A stretch of DNA of 32,746 bases from Streptomyces musisoli (GTDB lineage: Bacteria; Actinomycetota; Actinomycetes; Streptomycetales; Streptomycetaceae): the NCBI RefSeq assembly GCF_016741855.1, contig NZ_JAERRH010000037.1, positions 1 to 32,746 of the forward strand, given 5' to 3'. Of this stretch, positions 1-7,680 are shown piece by piece; position 1 is the first letter of the stretch, and the number at the start of each line of letters is the position of its first letter. Both the position numbers and the translations under genes were made by a program. The notes under the pieces are model-generated. The model was not told where the DNA came from. It saw only the letters and a list, made by a program, of their open reading frames with translations, and made no database searches.

Positions 1-94
1 AGGGCGGAGCACTGGCCAAGATCAAAGGTAGAGGCCGGCTGCGGCAGCCGCTCCCACTCGCGGTGCTGTCAGCGGTGGCTGGCAGCATGTCCGC

Positions 95-1339
95 ATGCAT
101 CGCGACGACCTCGACACGCTCTTCTCCTCCCCCACGGCCCTGCTCGCCGCCGGTCCGAAGGCCCTTCGGGACCTGCCCGCCGCGGGCGGTGGAGCGGGCC
201 GCGAGGCCTGTGCCCAGGCCGTCACGATCCTCGACGGAGCCGAGGTGCCGCGGGCGGAGTTCGCCTCGTGGCTGCACTTCGGCGCGAAGGTCCTGGGCCA
301 CGACGCCTACGCCGACCTGGTCGCCGAAGCCGAGCCGGACATGCCGTGGCGCACCGTCTGGGCCTGGTGGCGGCCGGTCGGCGCCTACCGGGCCAAGCCG
401 AACCTGAGCGGGGACGCCGACGTCGAGGTCCACGAGGCGGCGGACGGCCGTCTCCTGCTGAGGCTGTGGTCGCAGTCGACCCAGGAGCGCTGGCTCGATC
501 CGGCCACCGGCGAACGGGTCCCGGCCCCCGCCGACGGCGAGTTCGCCGAGCGGCCGTACGACGCCCCCGTCGAGGGTCCCGTCCTGTTCGACCCGGACGA
601 CGACCACGGCCTGCACCAGCCCGGCACCTGGGAGGAGCCCGCGCCCCTGGGAGGCGGCCGGGTCATGTTCTTCGAGCCGCGCGGCGTCGTGGTCCTGGAG
701 CGCAACGGCGCGGCGGCCGACGGGCCGACGGGCTCCGAGGCCGTCTGCTGGGGTGCGGGCGAGCCGTGGTTCGCGGGGCCGACGGCGGCCGAGGCCCCCC
801 TGGACGCCGCCCGCCTGGAGGAGGCGTTCGACGCGGACGGGACGGTGCTGCTGACGCGGGATCAACTGCCCGCCGCGCTGACGCACGCACCCACCCGGGA
901 GCTGGCCGTCACGGCGGGACTGCCGGCCTGGTTCGCCGCCGGAGTCGCCACGTTCACCCTGGCCTGGAGCGAGAAGAAGGCGCACGGGCTGGAACTTGAC
1001 GAGAACGGCCTGCTGCACCTGGGCACCTTCGAGCTGGCGTACGCCGACACCGGCCGGGTGCTCCTCCACCCCGAGACGGGCGCGGTGTCGATGGTCCGCA
1101 ACGGCCAGGGGCCGTTCCCCTTCGCCCGGGACACCGAGACGTTCGTGCGGCTGCTGGAGGCGGTGTACCGGTTCATGGGCGCCTGCTGGAACCCGTACCC
1201 GGGCGAGTACGGCAAGCGGGACTTCCTGAGCGAGGTCGCCGCCCTCGAACCGCTCACGGTGGACGAGGAGACGCCCGCGGGGAACGTCTGGGAGCACCTG
1301 TTCGCAGCCGTCGTCGAACTCAGCCCGTGGGGCTTCTGA
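95..1339 (+). CDS. SUKH-4-like immunity-family protein (hypothetical)
   Basis: A 414-aa soluble protein with no signal peptide or membrane segment. The C-terminal third (about residues 265-410) has the look of the SUKH-4 family of actinomycete immunity proteins: a short 'GLP-WF' start, an alternating strand pattern around LLHLGTFELAYADTGRVLLHP, a 'G-V-MVRNGQGPFPFARD' stretch and a final helical part (FVRLLEAVYRF). The N-terminal 250 residues are Trp-, Asp- and Pro-rich and I do not recognise them. Proteins of this fold usually neutralise toxins of contact-dependent or polymorphic systems, but no toxin gene lies next to it here. The ATG at 95 is the first usable start in frame; no strong ribosome-binding site is visible. 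Coding support comes from third-position GC. The family call rests on pattern similarity by eye and is moderate. Confidence 0.55.
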   Translation: MHRDDLDTLFSSPTALLAAGPKALRDLPAAGGGAGREACAQAVTILDGAEVPRAEFASWLHFGAKVLGHDAYADLVAEAEPDMPWRTVWAWWRPVGAYRAKPNLSGDADVEVHEAADGRLLLRLWSQSTQERWLDPATGERVPAPADGEFAERPYDAPVEGPVLFDPDDDHGLHQPGTWEEPAPLGGGRVMFFEPRGVVVLERNGAAADGPTGSEAVCWGAGEPWFAGPTAAEAPLDAARLEEAFDADGTVLLTRDQLPAALTHAPTRELAVTAGLPAWFAAGVATFTLAWSEKKAHGLELDENGLLHLGTFELAYADTGRVLLHPETGAVSMVRNGQGPFPFARDTETFVRLLEAVYRFMGACWNPYPGEYGKRDFLSEVAALEPLTVDEETPAGNVWEHLFAAVVELSPWGF

Positions 1340-1354
1340 CACCGCACGCCCCCG

Positions 1355-1403
1355 GCACCGCACGACCCGGCACGGCACGCCCCGCACCGCACGACCCGGC
1401 ACG
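1355..1403. repeat. Two copies of a 20-bp direct repeat, period 29
   Basis: The 20-mer GCACCGCACGACCCGGCACG occurs at 1355-1374 and again at 1384-1403, directly after the stop of the SUKH-4-like gene. The rest of the 283-bp gap before the methyltransferase shows no gene. No function is evident; it is probably a slippage product in GC-rich intergenic DNA. Confidence 0.7.
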
Positions 1404-1622
1404 CCACCCCCGGCGCCGGACGGCCGGGCGGCTGTGCCGGCTCCGGCACTCATGTGTCCCGGATTGCGCAGGGGTTGAGCCAGGGCCCTTCTCGGGGCAG
1501 CGTTCGATCGGCGCTTCGGGCGGCGCCTGCCGGTCGGTCCGTCGCGCCCGGACCGTCCGTACAGTACGAGCCGACCCGTCCGTTGCGGGTGCGCGGCCCG
1601 GCACCGTCGAGGAGAGCAGGCA

Positions 1623-2375
1623 ATGCCAGGAGACAGCTATGACGCCGAGGCCGCCGCGGAGTACCGGCAGGCGCGGGAGGTCCCCCGCGAGGGGCTGGAG
1701 TCCTGGCGGCAGGCGATCGCCGTGGAGGCGGGGTTCGCGGCCGGGATGACCGTGCTGGACGTCGGCGCGGGCACCGGTGGCTTCGCCGCCGCGTTCCGCG
1801 ACTGGTTCGCCGTGAACGTGCTGGCGGTCGAACCGGCCGCGGCCATGCGCGCGTTGATCCCGGCAGGCGAGGGCATCCAGGCGCTGGACGGGCGCGCGGA
1901 GGCGCTGCCCGTGCCCGACGCCTGCGCGGACGCCGCCTGGCTCGGCTCCGTCATGCATCACATCGGTGACCTGGAGGCCGCCGCCCGCGAACTGCGCCGC
2001 GCGCTGCGCCCCGGGGCGCCGGTCCTGATCCGCAACACCTTCCCCGGGCGCAGCAAGCGCGACCTGCGCGTGCGTTTCTTCCCCGAGACCGCGGACAGTG
2101 TCGCCGGCTATCCCACCGTCGAGCAGGTCGAGGCGGCCTTCGCCACGGCCGGTTTCCGGCGCACCGCGCTGCGCTGCCTCCCGCAGGAGTCGGCCCCCAC
2201 CCTCGCCGCGTACGCCGACCGCATCCGCCGCGACACCGACACCAAGCTCCGCGCCCTCAGCGACGACGCCTACGCCCGTGGGCTCGCCCGTATCCGTGAG
2301 GCCGCGGCCGCCGACCCCGAGGAACGGGCGGTCAGCTGGATGGACCTGCTGGTCCTGCGCCGGGCGGGGCAGTGA
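1623..2375 (+). CDS. Class I SAM-dependent methyltransferase
   Basis: A 250-aa cytosolic protein. Motif I is VLDVGAGTGGF at about residues 41-51, followed by an acidic strand end (VLAVEP, motif II), a motif-III-like DGRAEALPVPDA, and the motif-IV region AAWLGSVMHHIGDLEAAARELRRALRPG, all typical of the Methyltransf_11/25 (UbiE/SmtA-like) fold. These enzymes move a methyl group from S-adenosylmethionine to a small molecule; the acceptor cannot be told from sequence. The start is supported by GAGGAG at 1609-1614, 8 bases before ATG. It is transcribed alone and convergent with the RTX-like gene, with 22 bp between stops. There is no link to the biosynthetic genes 11 kb away. Confidence 0.85.
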   Translation: MPGDSYDAEAAAEYRQAREVPREGLESWRQAIAVEAGFAAGMTVLDVGAGTGGFAAAFRDWFAVNVLAVEPAAAMRALIPAGEGIQALDGRAEALPVPDACADAAWLGSVMHHIGDLEAAARELRRALRPGAPVLIRNTFPGRSKRDLRVRFFPETADSVAGYPTVEQVEAAFATAGFRRTALRCLPQESAPTLAAYADRIRRDTDTKLRALSDDAYARGLARIREAAAADPEERAVSWMDLLVLRRAGQ

Positions 2376-2397
2376 CTCTGCCTGCGGTGGGGGTGGG

Positions 2398-3012
2398 CTA
2401 GAAGCGCTGGACGAATTCGCAGGTGTTGGGTACGACGAGGTCGCGGGAGGCGGGGTCGGCGAGCAGTACGTCGAAGCCGGAGCCGCAGTCGACCTGGTCG
2501 TAGCCGCCGTTGCGGCTGACGATGGTGTCGTTGCCGCCGCGCCCGGCCATGGTCACGGTGGTCAGGGTCGGGCCGTTCCAGCCGTCGAGGTCGGTGAGCC
2601 GGTCGGGGCCGTCGCCGCCGATGAGGATGTCGTTGCCCTGCCCGCCCACGAGGTCGCTCGCAAGGTCGGTGTCGTTGTGAGCCGTGTCGTTGCGGTCGCC
2701 GAGGTTGGCGAGGATCCGGGTCACGCCGGCGCCCGCACAGAGCACCGTGTGGCCGCTCCCGGTGCAGCCCGGTCCCGCGGTGAGGTTGCTCGTGGTGTCG
2801 GTGACCCGGAGGGTTCCCGCGCTGAAGGTGTCGAAGGTGACGTTGTTGGTCTCGCCGGGCAGGGCGGTGAAGGTGAGCCGGCCGCCCCCGCTCGTCACGA
2901 AGGCGGGATCGGCGGACGCGGGGCTCGCGAAGGCCATCGTCAGGGTGAGGGCGGCCACGGCCGGGGCGGTGACGCGGACAGCGGTGCGAAGAGATGCAGC
3001 GGTCAGGCTCAT
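2398..3012 (-). CDS. Secreted hemolysin-type (RTX) calcium-binding repeat protein
   Basis: A 204-aa protein with a Sec-type signal peptide: charged N-terminus (SLRTAVR), a hydrophobic core (APAVAALTLTMAFA) and an SPASA-D cleavage region near residue 35. The mature part has degenerate RTX nonapeptides: GGQGNDILIGGDGPDRL (about 124-140), GRGGNDTI and GSGFDVLLAD, of the GGxGxD type that folds into a calcium-binding parallel beta-roll. Cysteines near 83, 91, 175 and 198 could form disulfides outside the cell. Streptomycetes carry many small proteins of this kind with no known role. The ATG at 3012 has AAGGA 8-9 bases upstream. The gene is convergent with the methyltransferase. Confidence 0.85.
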   Translation of the reverse strand: MSLTAASLRTAVRVTAPAVAALTLTMAFASPASADPAFVTSGGGRLTFTALPGETNNVTFDTFSAGTLRVTDTTSNLTAGPGCTGSGHTVLCAGAGVTRILANLGDRNDTAHNDTDLASDLVGGQGNDILIGGDGPDRLTDLDGWNGPTLTTVTMAGRGGNDTIVSRNGGYDQVDCGSGFDVLLADPASRDLVVPNTCEFVQRF

Positions 3013-3541
3013 CGGTGCTGTTCCTTGCGGTCGGCGAGGGCGGATCCGGTCCTGTATTCGTCGCCCCCTTCGCTACCCGGAGTGACAAGCCGGCTCACCT
3101 CTTCGTCACACAGTTACCTCGCGTGCCGCAGCAGACCCACGTCCGGCCCACACCCCCCGTTGTCCTCCTTCGCCGCACTTCACCCGGATGGGGCACCGCG
3201 GGTCAGAGGAGTGAGGCGAAGATCCTGTTCGCCGTGTCGTTGAACCGGACGTGCAAGGGCTCGAGGTTCCGGCTGTGCTGCTTCACGGCAGTGAGGTCTG
3301 CCGCCCAGATCGCTTCACCCGCAGCACGCTGGATTTCGTGAGCCAGTCCGCGCAGTTCCCCGTCGAGGACCCGGGCTGCGGAGAGTTGCAGCTGCAGGAC
3401 GGCCTCTGACCATCCTTTGCTCTTCGCCGCTCATCGGTCTGTGCACGTCCGCGGGTTCGGCGGGTGGTGCCGGGGCGCCCGGTGATCCGGCTGATCGGCG
3501 GGCACGCCGAGGACGACGGTGGGGCCGGCAGGTGAGTCCGG
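3013..3541. other. 529-bp region without an intact gene
   Basis: The first part (3013-3200) should hold the leftward promoter of the RTX-like gene; I could not assign -10/-35 boxes with confidence. The middle (3203-3430) holds an open stretch that looks like a protein C-terminus, listed separately as a remnant. 3434-3541 shows nothing clear. Confidence 0.5.
3203..3430 (-). pseudogene. Probable remnant of a small helical protein (C-terminal part)
   Basis: A 75-codon open stretch between an in-frame TGA (3431-3433) and a stop at 3203-3205. It has no ATG, GTG or TTG start near its 5' end, yet it reads like real protein: amphipathic helices such as EAVLQLQLSAARVLDGELRG and LEPLHVRFNDTANRIFASLL, with normal residue balance and few Arg/Pro runs. 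An ATG in a different frame lies at 3434-3432. The simplest reading is the 3' end of a gene whose 5' part was deleted or frameshifted. No family is recognised. It could instead be chance coding-like composition. Confidence 0.35.
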
Positions 3542-4114
3542 TCAGCGGATGACGTCGAAGACGTTCTTCTGGAGGCCGTTGGCGTAGGCCTCGTGCTCGA
3601 CCAGCTTCAGCTTCTGGACGTCCTTGTCCGTGGCGCTGAACAGGCGCTTGCCCGCGCCGAGCAGCAGCGGGAAGACGAGCAGGTGGTAACGGTCGATCAG
3701 GCCGGCGTCGGAGAGGGCCTGGTTCAGCGAGGCGCTGCCGTGGACGATGATCGGGCCGCCCTCCGTCTCCTTCAGCGCGGCGACCTCGTCGAGCGAACGC
3801 AGGATCGTGGTCCGGCCCCAGTTCGACACCAGGTCGTCCTCGCCGAGGCTGGTGGAGACGACGTACTTCGGCATCGCCTTGTAGCCGGCGAAGTCCGCCA
3901 TGTCCGGCCACACCGGGCTGAACGCCTGGTAGCTGACCCGCCCCAGCAGCATCGCCGCGGCCTCCTCCTGCTCCCGGCCCTTGATCTCGAAGGCCTCGGG
4001 GAGGAACTCGGTGTGCTTGAAGGTCCAGCCGGAGTTCCGGTAACCGGGCTCGCCGCCCGGGGCCTCCACGACGCCGTCCAGCGAAACGAACGCGGTGGTG
4101 ATCAGAGTGCGCAT
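3542..4114 (-). CDS. Dihydrofolate reductase family protein (RibD C-terminal-like)
   Basis: A 190-aa protein with the DHFR/RibD_C fold. The N-terminal strand MRTLITTAFVSLDGVVEAPGG is the family hallmark, followed by LLGRVSYQAFSPVW, KYVVSTSL, a GGPIIVHGSASLNQAL nucleotide-binding segment (about 118-133) and the C-terminal VFPLLLGAGKRLF. Members reduce pteridine- or pyrimidine-type substrates with NADPH, but most actinobacterial copies (YwjB/YyaP-like) have no proven substrate. The ATG at 4114 is preceded by AAGGA with a 7-base spacer. A second member of the family (4340-4900) lies 225 bp upstream on the same strand; both share the Ser-Leu-Asp-Gly N-terminal motif and LGAGK near the end, so an old duplication is possible. 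Confidence 0.88.
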   Translation of the reverse strand: MRTLITTAFVSLDGVVEAPGGEPGYRNSGWTFKHTEFLPEAFEIKGREQEEAAAMLLGRVSYQAFSPVWPDMADFAGYKAMPKYVVSTSLGEDDLVSNWGRTTILRSLDEVAALKETEGGPIIVHGSASLNQALSDAGLIDRYHLLVFPLLLGAGKRLFSATDKDVQKLKLVEHEAYANGLQKNVFDVIR

Positions 4115-4339
4115 CTCAAGTTCCTTAAGGTCTCGCGCCTGAGGGGGTGAGAACGGGCAGGTGCACAGGCGGCGCTGTTGTCCCGTGCCGGCCGTGGTCT
4201 TCGACTCCAGGTCGTGCGGAAAGTCATCGGTCGTCGCGCCCGGCGGGCCTCGGGTGTCGCGGCCGGCCGCCGGCCGGCGTGGGCTGGGGCCTCTCGTTCG
4301 GATCATGCCGGGCTCGCGGCCTGCTCCACACGAAAGACC

Positions 4340-4900
4340 CTAGTCGGTCCGTGTGTGGCGCAGGAGGACCACCTGGGAGTCGAACGTCCTGGTCTCCGTC
4401 AGGGTCAGCCCGAAGCGCTGCTGCGGGGTGGTGAAGACGGGCTTGCCTGCGCCGAGTACGACGGGGTGGACGAAGATCTGGTACTCGTCGATCAGCCGGT
4501 GCTCGGTGAGGAAGCCGGCCAGCGTGGAGCCGCCGAACAGCAGCAGGTGGGCGCCGCCGTCCTTGAGCGCGGTGAGCTCCTCGACGACGTCGGTGTTGAC
4601 GACGCGGGTGTTCCAGTCCGCCTCGGTCAGCGTCGAAGAGACGACCACCTTGGGCGCCTTGCGCCAGACGGGCGCGAAGGCGAGGTCGTGCTCATGGGTG
4701 GAGAACTCCTCGGCGCGCGGCCAGTAGCCGGACATCATGTCCCACACCACCCGGCCGTACAGGAAGATGTCGGCGCTGTCGGTGAGGGCCTGGGAGTACG
4801 CGGACAGCTCGCCGTCCATGCGGGGCCAGTCGAACTCGCCGTCCGGTCCCTCGATGAAGCCGTCCAGCGACTGGTGCACGAAGTGCGTGATCTTGCCCAT
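4340..4900 (-). CDS. Dihydrofolate reductase family protein, second copy
   Basis: A 186-aa protein of the same fold as the gene at 3542-4114: N-terminal MGKITHFVHQSLDGFIEGPDGEF, then FLYGRVVWDMMSGYW, KVVVSSTL, GGAHLLLFGGSTLAGFL and IFVHPVVLGAGKPVF. The enzyme would bind NADPH and a small heterocyclic substrate; the substrate is unknown. The ATG at 4900 has a purine-rich AGGGGGA about 10 bases upstream, slightly long spacing. It is divergent from a TetR regulator (5077), and the 176 bp between them hold two imperfect palindromes, so it is the likely target of that regulator. Confidence 0.88.
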   Translation of the reverse strand: MGKITHFVHQSLDGFIEGPDGEFDWPRMDGELSAYSQALTDSADIFLYGRVVWDMMSGYWPRAEEFSTHEHDLAFAPVWRKAPKVVVSSTLTEADWNTRVVNTDVVEELTALKDGGAHLLLFGGSTLAGFLTEHRLIDEYQIFVHPVVLGAGKPVFTTPQQRFGLTLTETRTFDSQVVLLRHTRTD

Positions 4901-4952
4901 GTGGAGTGAGTCCCCCTGCCGGTCAACGGTCCGGGCGGCCGGAGACCACCCT

Positions 4953-5059
4953 TGTGTACGATGTCCACATTCGGAGGGTACGGTGATTCCGCGGCCCCCC
5001 GAGCGCTCATGCGGAAGACTAGAGGACGTAAGTGGATGCTGTCCACAATTGCTGTCCAC
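4953..5059. promoter_or_regulatory. Candidate TetR operators between reductase and tetR
   Basis: TGTGTAC-GAT-GTCCACA at 4953-4969 is an inverted repeat with one mismatch, and GTGGA-TGCTG-TCCAC at 5032-5046 is a perfect 5-bp-arm inverted repeat. The half-site GCTGTCCAC at 5038-5046 is repeated at 5051-5059, just before the tetR ribosome-binding site. Shared half-site GTCCAC in a divergent TetR/enzyme intergenic region is the usual layout of autoregulation; binding is inferred. Confidence 0.5.
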
Positions 5060-5076
5060 GAGGGGAGGCGGTGGCC

Positions 5077-5721
5077 ATGGCGGCGACCGGGAGCGGCACA
5101 CCGAAGCGGGACACCTACCGCCACGGTGACCTGCGCAACGCGCTCATCGAGGCGGGCTTCGAACTCGCCCGCCAGGGCGGCCCGGAGGCCGTCGTGCTGC
5201 GTGCGGCCACCCGGCAGGCCGGGGTCGCCCCCAACGCCGCCTACCGGCATTTCGCCGACCGGGGCGCACTCCTGCACGCGGTGTCCCAGGCCGCCATGGC
5301 GGAAGTCGCCCGCACCATGGAGGCCGAGCAGGCCGCCCTGCCGCACGTCCCGGACGCGGCGGCCGCCGCACGCGGCCGCTTCCGCGCCGTCGGCACCGGC
5401 TACCTGCGCTTCGCCCAGGAGGAGCCCGGCCTGTTCCGCACCGCCTTCCACGTCCCCGGCGACATGACGTACGCGACCGACGACACCGCCGCGGGCCCCG
5501 GCGGCAAGACCCCCTTCGAACTCCTCGGAGCCGCCCTCGATGACCTGGTGGAAGCCGGCCTGCTCCCCGAAGACCGGCGCCCCGGCGCCGAATTCCTCGC
5601 CTGGTCCGCCGTCCACGGCCTGGCCATGCTGCTCATCGACGGCCCCCTGCGCGGCCTCCACGCCGCCCAGGCCCACGACGCCGGCCACCGCCTCATCGAC
5701 ATGATCGAACGCGGCATCTGA
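5077..5721 (+). CDS. TetR/AcrR family transcriptional regulator
   Basis: A 214-aa repressor-type protein. The N-terminal HTH spans about residues 13-60 (LRNALIEAGFELARQGGPEAVVLRAATRQAGVAPNAAYRHFADRGALLHAV, with recognition helix VAPNAAYRHF). The C-terminal helical part (FRAVGTGYLRFAQEEPGLFRTAF, then HGLAMLLIDG) matches the TetR_C_33/WHG type. The ATG at 5077 is preferred because GGGGAGG at 5062-5068 lies 8 bases upstream; an in-frame GTG at 5071 would leave only 2 bases. It probably controls itself and the divergent reductase gene; the ligand is unknown. Convergent with the phosphatase gene, 7 bp apart. Confidence 0.9.
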   Translation: MAATGSGTPKRDTYRHGDLRNALIEAGFELARQGGPEAVVLRAATRQAGVAPNAAYRHFADRGALLHAVSQAAMAEVARTMEAEQAALPHVPDAAAAARGRFRAVGTGYLRFAQEEPGLFRTAFHVPGDMTYATDDTAAGPGGKTPFELLGAALDDLVEAGLLPEDRRPGAEFLAWSAVHGLAMLLIDGPLRGLHAAQAHDAGHRLIDMIERGI

Positions 5722-5728
5722 CCGCCGC

Positions 5729-6838
5729 TCAACCGGACTCCATGCCCGTGGGCTCACGCAGGCGCACGGCGAGGGCGGCGATGTCGTCGTCGAGGCGGCC
5801 TTTGCTGTAGTGGAGGAGGTCGCGGTGAAGAGCCGCGAGCAGCTCGTGGGGCGGCGTCGGGGGCTGCCCGCGCATCCAGGCCGCCAGCGGGAAGAACTCG
5901 CCGTCGCGGGCGCGGGCCTCCGCGATCCCGTCGGTGTAGAGAAGCAGCAGGTCGCCGGGGGCGAAGTCGAAGGTGTCGACGTGGTAGTGATCGCCGATCA
6001 GATCCGCGAGGTTGAGCAGGGGCGAGGGGGAGGTGGGTTCGAGGGCGCGGAATTCGCGACGGTTCAGGAGCAGCGGCGGGGGGTGCCCGCAGTTGAGGAT
6101 CTCGATGCGCCCGCCCCCGTGCGGGATCTCGACGAGCAGGGCGGTGGCGAAGCGCTCCATCGACCCCTCGGGGGGAAAGGAGGCGTTGTAACGGGTGCTG
6201 CTGGCGTCCAGCCGGCGCGCGACGGCGACCATGTCGGCCTCGCCGTAGGCCGCCTCCCGGAAGGCGTTGACGATCGCCGCGGCCGCCCCCACCGCCGGCA
6301 GGCCCTTGCCCCGCACGTCACCGATGAGCAGTCTGACCCCGTACCGCGTGTCGACCACCTCGTAGAAGTCCCCGCCGATACGGGCCTCCGCCGCGGCCGC
6401 GAGATACAGCGACTCGATCTCCACGCTCCCGAAGCGGCGCGGTATGGGGCTCAGCACCACCTGCTGCGCCGCGTCGGCGACGAGCCGCACCTGGAAGAGG
6501 GTCCGCTCCCGCTGGAGCCGGACGTGGCTTCCGTACGCGGCCGCCACGGTGACCGCGACGATCCCCGCGGCCGTCCACCACGTCCCCAGGCCGGGGAACA
6601 CGAGGCTGAGACCGATCATCAGGAAGAGGCAGACCGTCCCCAGCAGGACGGTGGGGAGCACCGGCCACATGGCGGCGGCGAGCGCCGGCGCCGCGGGCAG
6701 CAGACGGCTGAAGGCCACTTCCGGCGGAGTGGCGTACGCCAGGCTGGCGATGACGACGGTCAGGATGACCGGCGACAGCCGCACGACCTTCCCCAGGCCG
6801 TGGCTGCGACGGAGCCGCAGCCGTCCAGACTCGATCAC
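5729..6838 (-). CDS. Membrane-bound SpoIIE/RsbU-type PP2C serine phosphatase
   Basis: A 369-aa protein. Three hydrophobic segments fill residues about 20-105 (VILTVVIASLAYATPP, MWPVLPTVLLGTVCLFLMIGLSLVF, WWTAAGIVAVTVAAAYG). The cytosolic PP2C domain follows, with metal-binding motifs RIGGDFYEVV, RLLIGDVRGKGLPAVGAAA and LLLYTDGIAEAR (acidic residues conserved) and a terminal DDDIAALAVRL. Family members dephosphorylate anti-sigma-factor antagonists or similar partners in the partner-switching control of sigma factors. It starts with GTG at 6838 and has only a weak ribosome-binding site. It lies 84 bp downstream of the HATPase gene on the same strand, and kinase and phosphatase of one switch are often paired this way. 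No STAS antagonist or sigma gene is visible in the window. Confidence 0.92.
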   Translation of the reverse strand: MIESGRLRLRRSHGLGKVVRLSPVILTVVIASLAYATPPEVAFSRLLPAAPALAAAMWPVLPTVLLGTVCLFLMIGLSLVFPGLGTWWTAAGIVAVTVAAAYGSHVRLQRERTLFQVRLVADAAQQVVLSPIPRRFGSVEIESLYLAAAAEARIGGDFYEVVDTRYGVRLLIGDVRGKGLPAVGAAAAIVNAFREAAYGEADMVAVARRLDASSTRYNASFPPEGSMERFATALLVEIPHGGGRIEILNCGHPPPLLLNRREFRALEPTSPSPLLNLADLIGDHYHVDTFDFAPGDLLLLYTDGIAEARARDGEFFPLAAWMRGQPPTPPHELLAALHRDLLHYSKGRLDDDIAALAVRLREPTGMESG

Positions 6839-6922
6839 ACTTCACAGAATATCTACGCAATGAGGGCATAGCGCCCTGACGGATCGGAGCCGGCCGCCCG
6901 CCCCGGACCGGCTCGCCGGGCT

Positions 6923-7501
6923 TTACCGGTGCCGCACCTGCTCCGCTCCCCCGCGGCCGCGGCACCGCAGCTCGAACCAGACGGTCTTGCCGGTGGCCGT
7001 CCGGGTGCTGCCCCACGCCTGGGCGAGCATGTCGATCAGTTCCGTGCCCCGGCCGCCCTCGGCGTCCGGGTCGGCGACGGCGCGCACCGGGCCGGCGGAC
7101 TCGGTGTCCTCGACCTCGCACAGCAGTCGGCCCCGGCGCAGCCGGAGGTTGAGCCTGAGCGGGCCCCGCGTGTGGCGCAGGACGTTGGTGACCAGCTCGC
7201 TGACCAGAAGCTCGGCGTCGTCGGCAAGGTCGTCCACGGCCCAGTCGTGCAGCTGTGCGACCACCAGCCGCCGGGCTCGGCGCACCGAGGCGGGTTCGCG
7301 CCGCAGGGGCCAGGAGGCGTCCCAGGCGGTGGCCCGGCCGCGGGGGGCGTCCAGCGGCCGCAGGGGTGCGAACGTGCGGGACCACAGGGCCCACTGCCGG
7401 GCACACCACGACGGCACGGCGCCGCGGGAGGACCGGCCCTCCCGACGGGAGACGAGGAGGCGGGCGGGGGCGGGGGCGGGGGCGGGGGCGGGGGCGGCCA
7501 T
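6923..7501 (-). CDS. HATPase_c ATP-binding protein, anti-sigma (RsbW/SpoIIAB-like) regulator
   Basis: A 192-aa protein with a GHKL ATPase core at about residues 65-185: the N box DDAELLVSELVTNVLRHT, an EVEDTES segment (G1 region), GGRGTELIDMLAQAWG (G2) and GKTVWFEL at the end. Streptomyces has dozens of such single-domain ATP-binding proteins, some of them kinases of anti-sigma antagonists. The N-terminal 60 residues are a low-complexity extension. It begins with alternating Ala-Pro encoded by five perfect GGGGGC hexamers (7466-7495). ATG at 7501 with AAAGG 9 bases upstream. First gene of a likely two-gene unit with the PP2C gene, and probably controlled by the divergent TetR through the palindromes at 7571-7614. 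Confidence 0.88.
   Translation of the reverse strand: MAAPAPAPAPAPARLLVSRREGRSSRGAVPSWCARQWALWSRTFAPLRPLDAPRGRATAWDASWPLRREPASVRRARRLVVAQLHDWAVDDLADDAELLVSELVTNVLRHTRGPLRLNLRLRRGRLLCEVEDTESAGPVRAVADPDAEGGRGTELIDMLAQAWGSTRTATGKTVWFELRCRGRGGAEQVRHR
7466..7495. repeat. Hexanucleotide tandem repeat GGGGGC x5 inside the HATPase start
   Basis: Five perfect GGGGGC units lie just inside the first codons of the HATPase gene and encode the Ala-Pro run near its N-terminus. Six bases equal two codons, so gain or loss of units would lengthen or shorten the protein without a frameshift. Confidence 0.9.
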
Positions 7502-7570
7502 GACGATCAGCCTTTCCTGGGCTGGGGGGGGCGGCCCGCCGGTGAAGCCGCCGGGCCTCGGCCGCCGTTC

Positions 7571-7620
7571 ATGTAGCGGCCGCTACATCCAAATATAGAC
7601 GTAGCGGCTGCTACAGTAAA
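7571..7620 (-). promoter_or_regulatory. Leftward promoter with two palindromic TetR-type operators
   Basis: On the minus strand TTTACT (7620-7615) and TATATT (7597-7592) are separated by exactly 17 bases, a good sigma-70-type promoter for the HATPase gene. A 14-bp imperfect palindrome with arms GTAGC/GCTAC (7601-7614) fills the spacer. A perfect 18-bp palindrome, ATGTAGCGGCCGCTACAT (7571-7588), covers the expected transcription start near 7585. Centres are 28 bp apart. Both share the half-site GTAGCGG/CCGCTAC and lie between the HATPase gene and a divergent tetR. Repression by that TetR is inferred from position. Confidence 0.75.
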
Positions 7621-7680
7621 TAGCGGGCAAAAAGTATGTGAGCGGTCACTGGCGGTGTCCGCACGGCTCCGGGAGTCCGC

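Noticed and set aside
1..94. Gene fragments at the left edge
   Set aside because: Short frames in both directions are low-complexity Pro/Arg/Ala; no start or motif is convincing.
5810..6871. 353-codon plus-strand frame antisense to the PP2C phosphatase gene
   Set aside because: Low-complexity Arg/Gly/Asp-rich composition; the minus strand has membrane segments and complete PP2C motifs.
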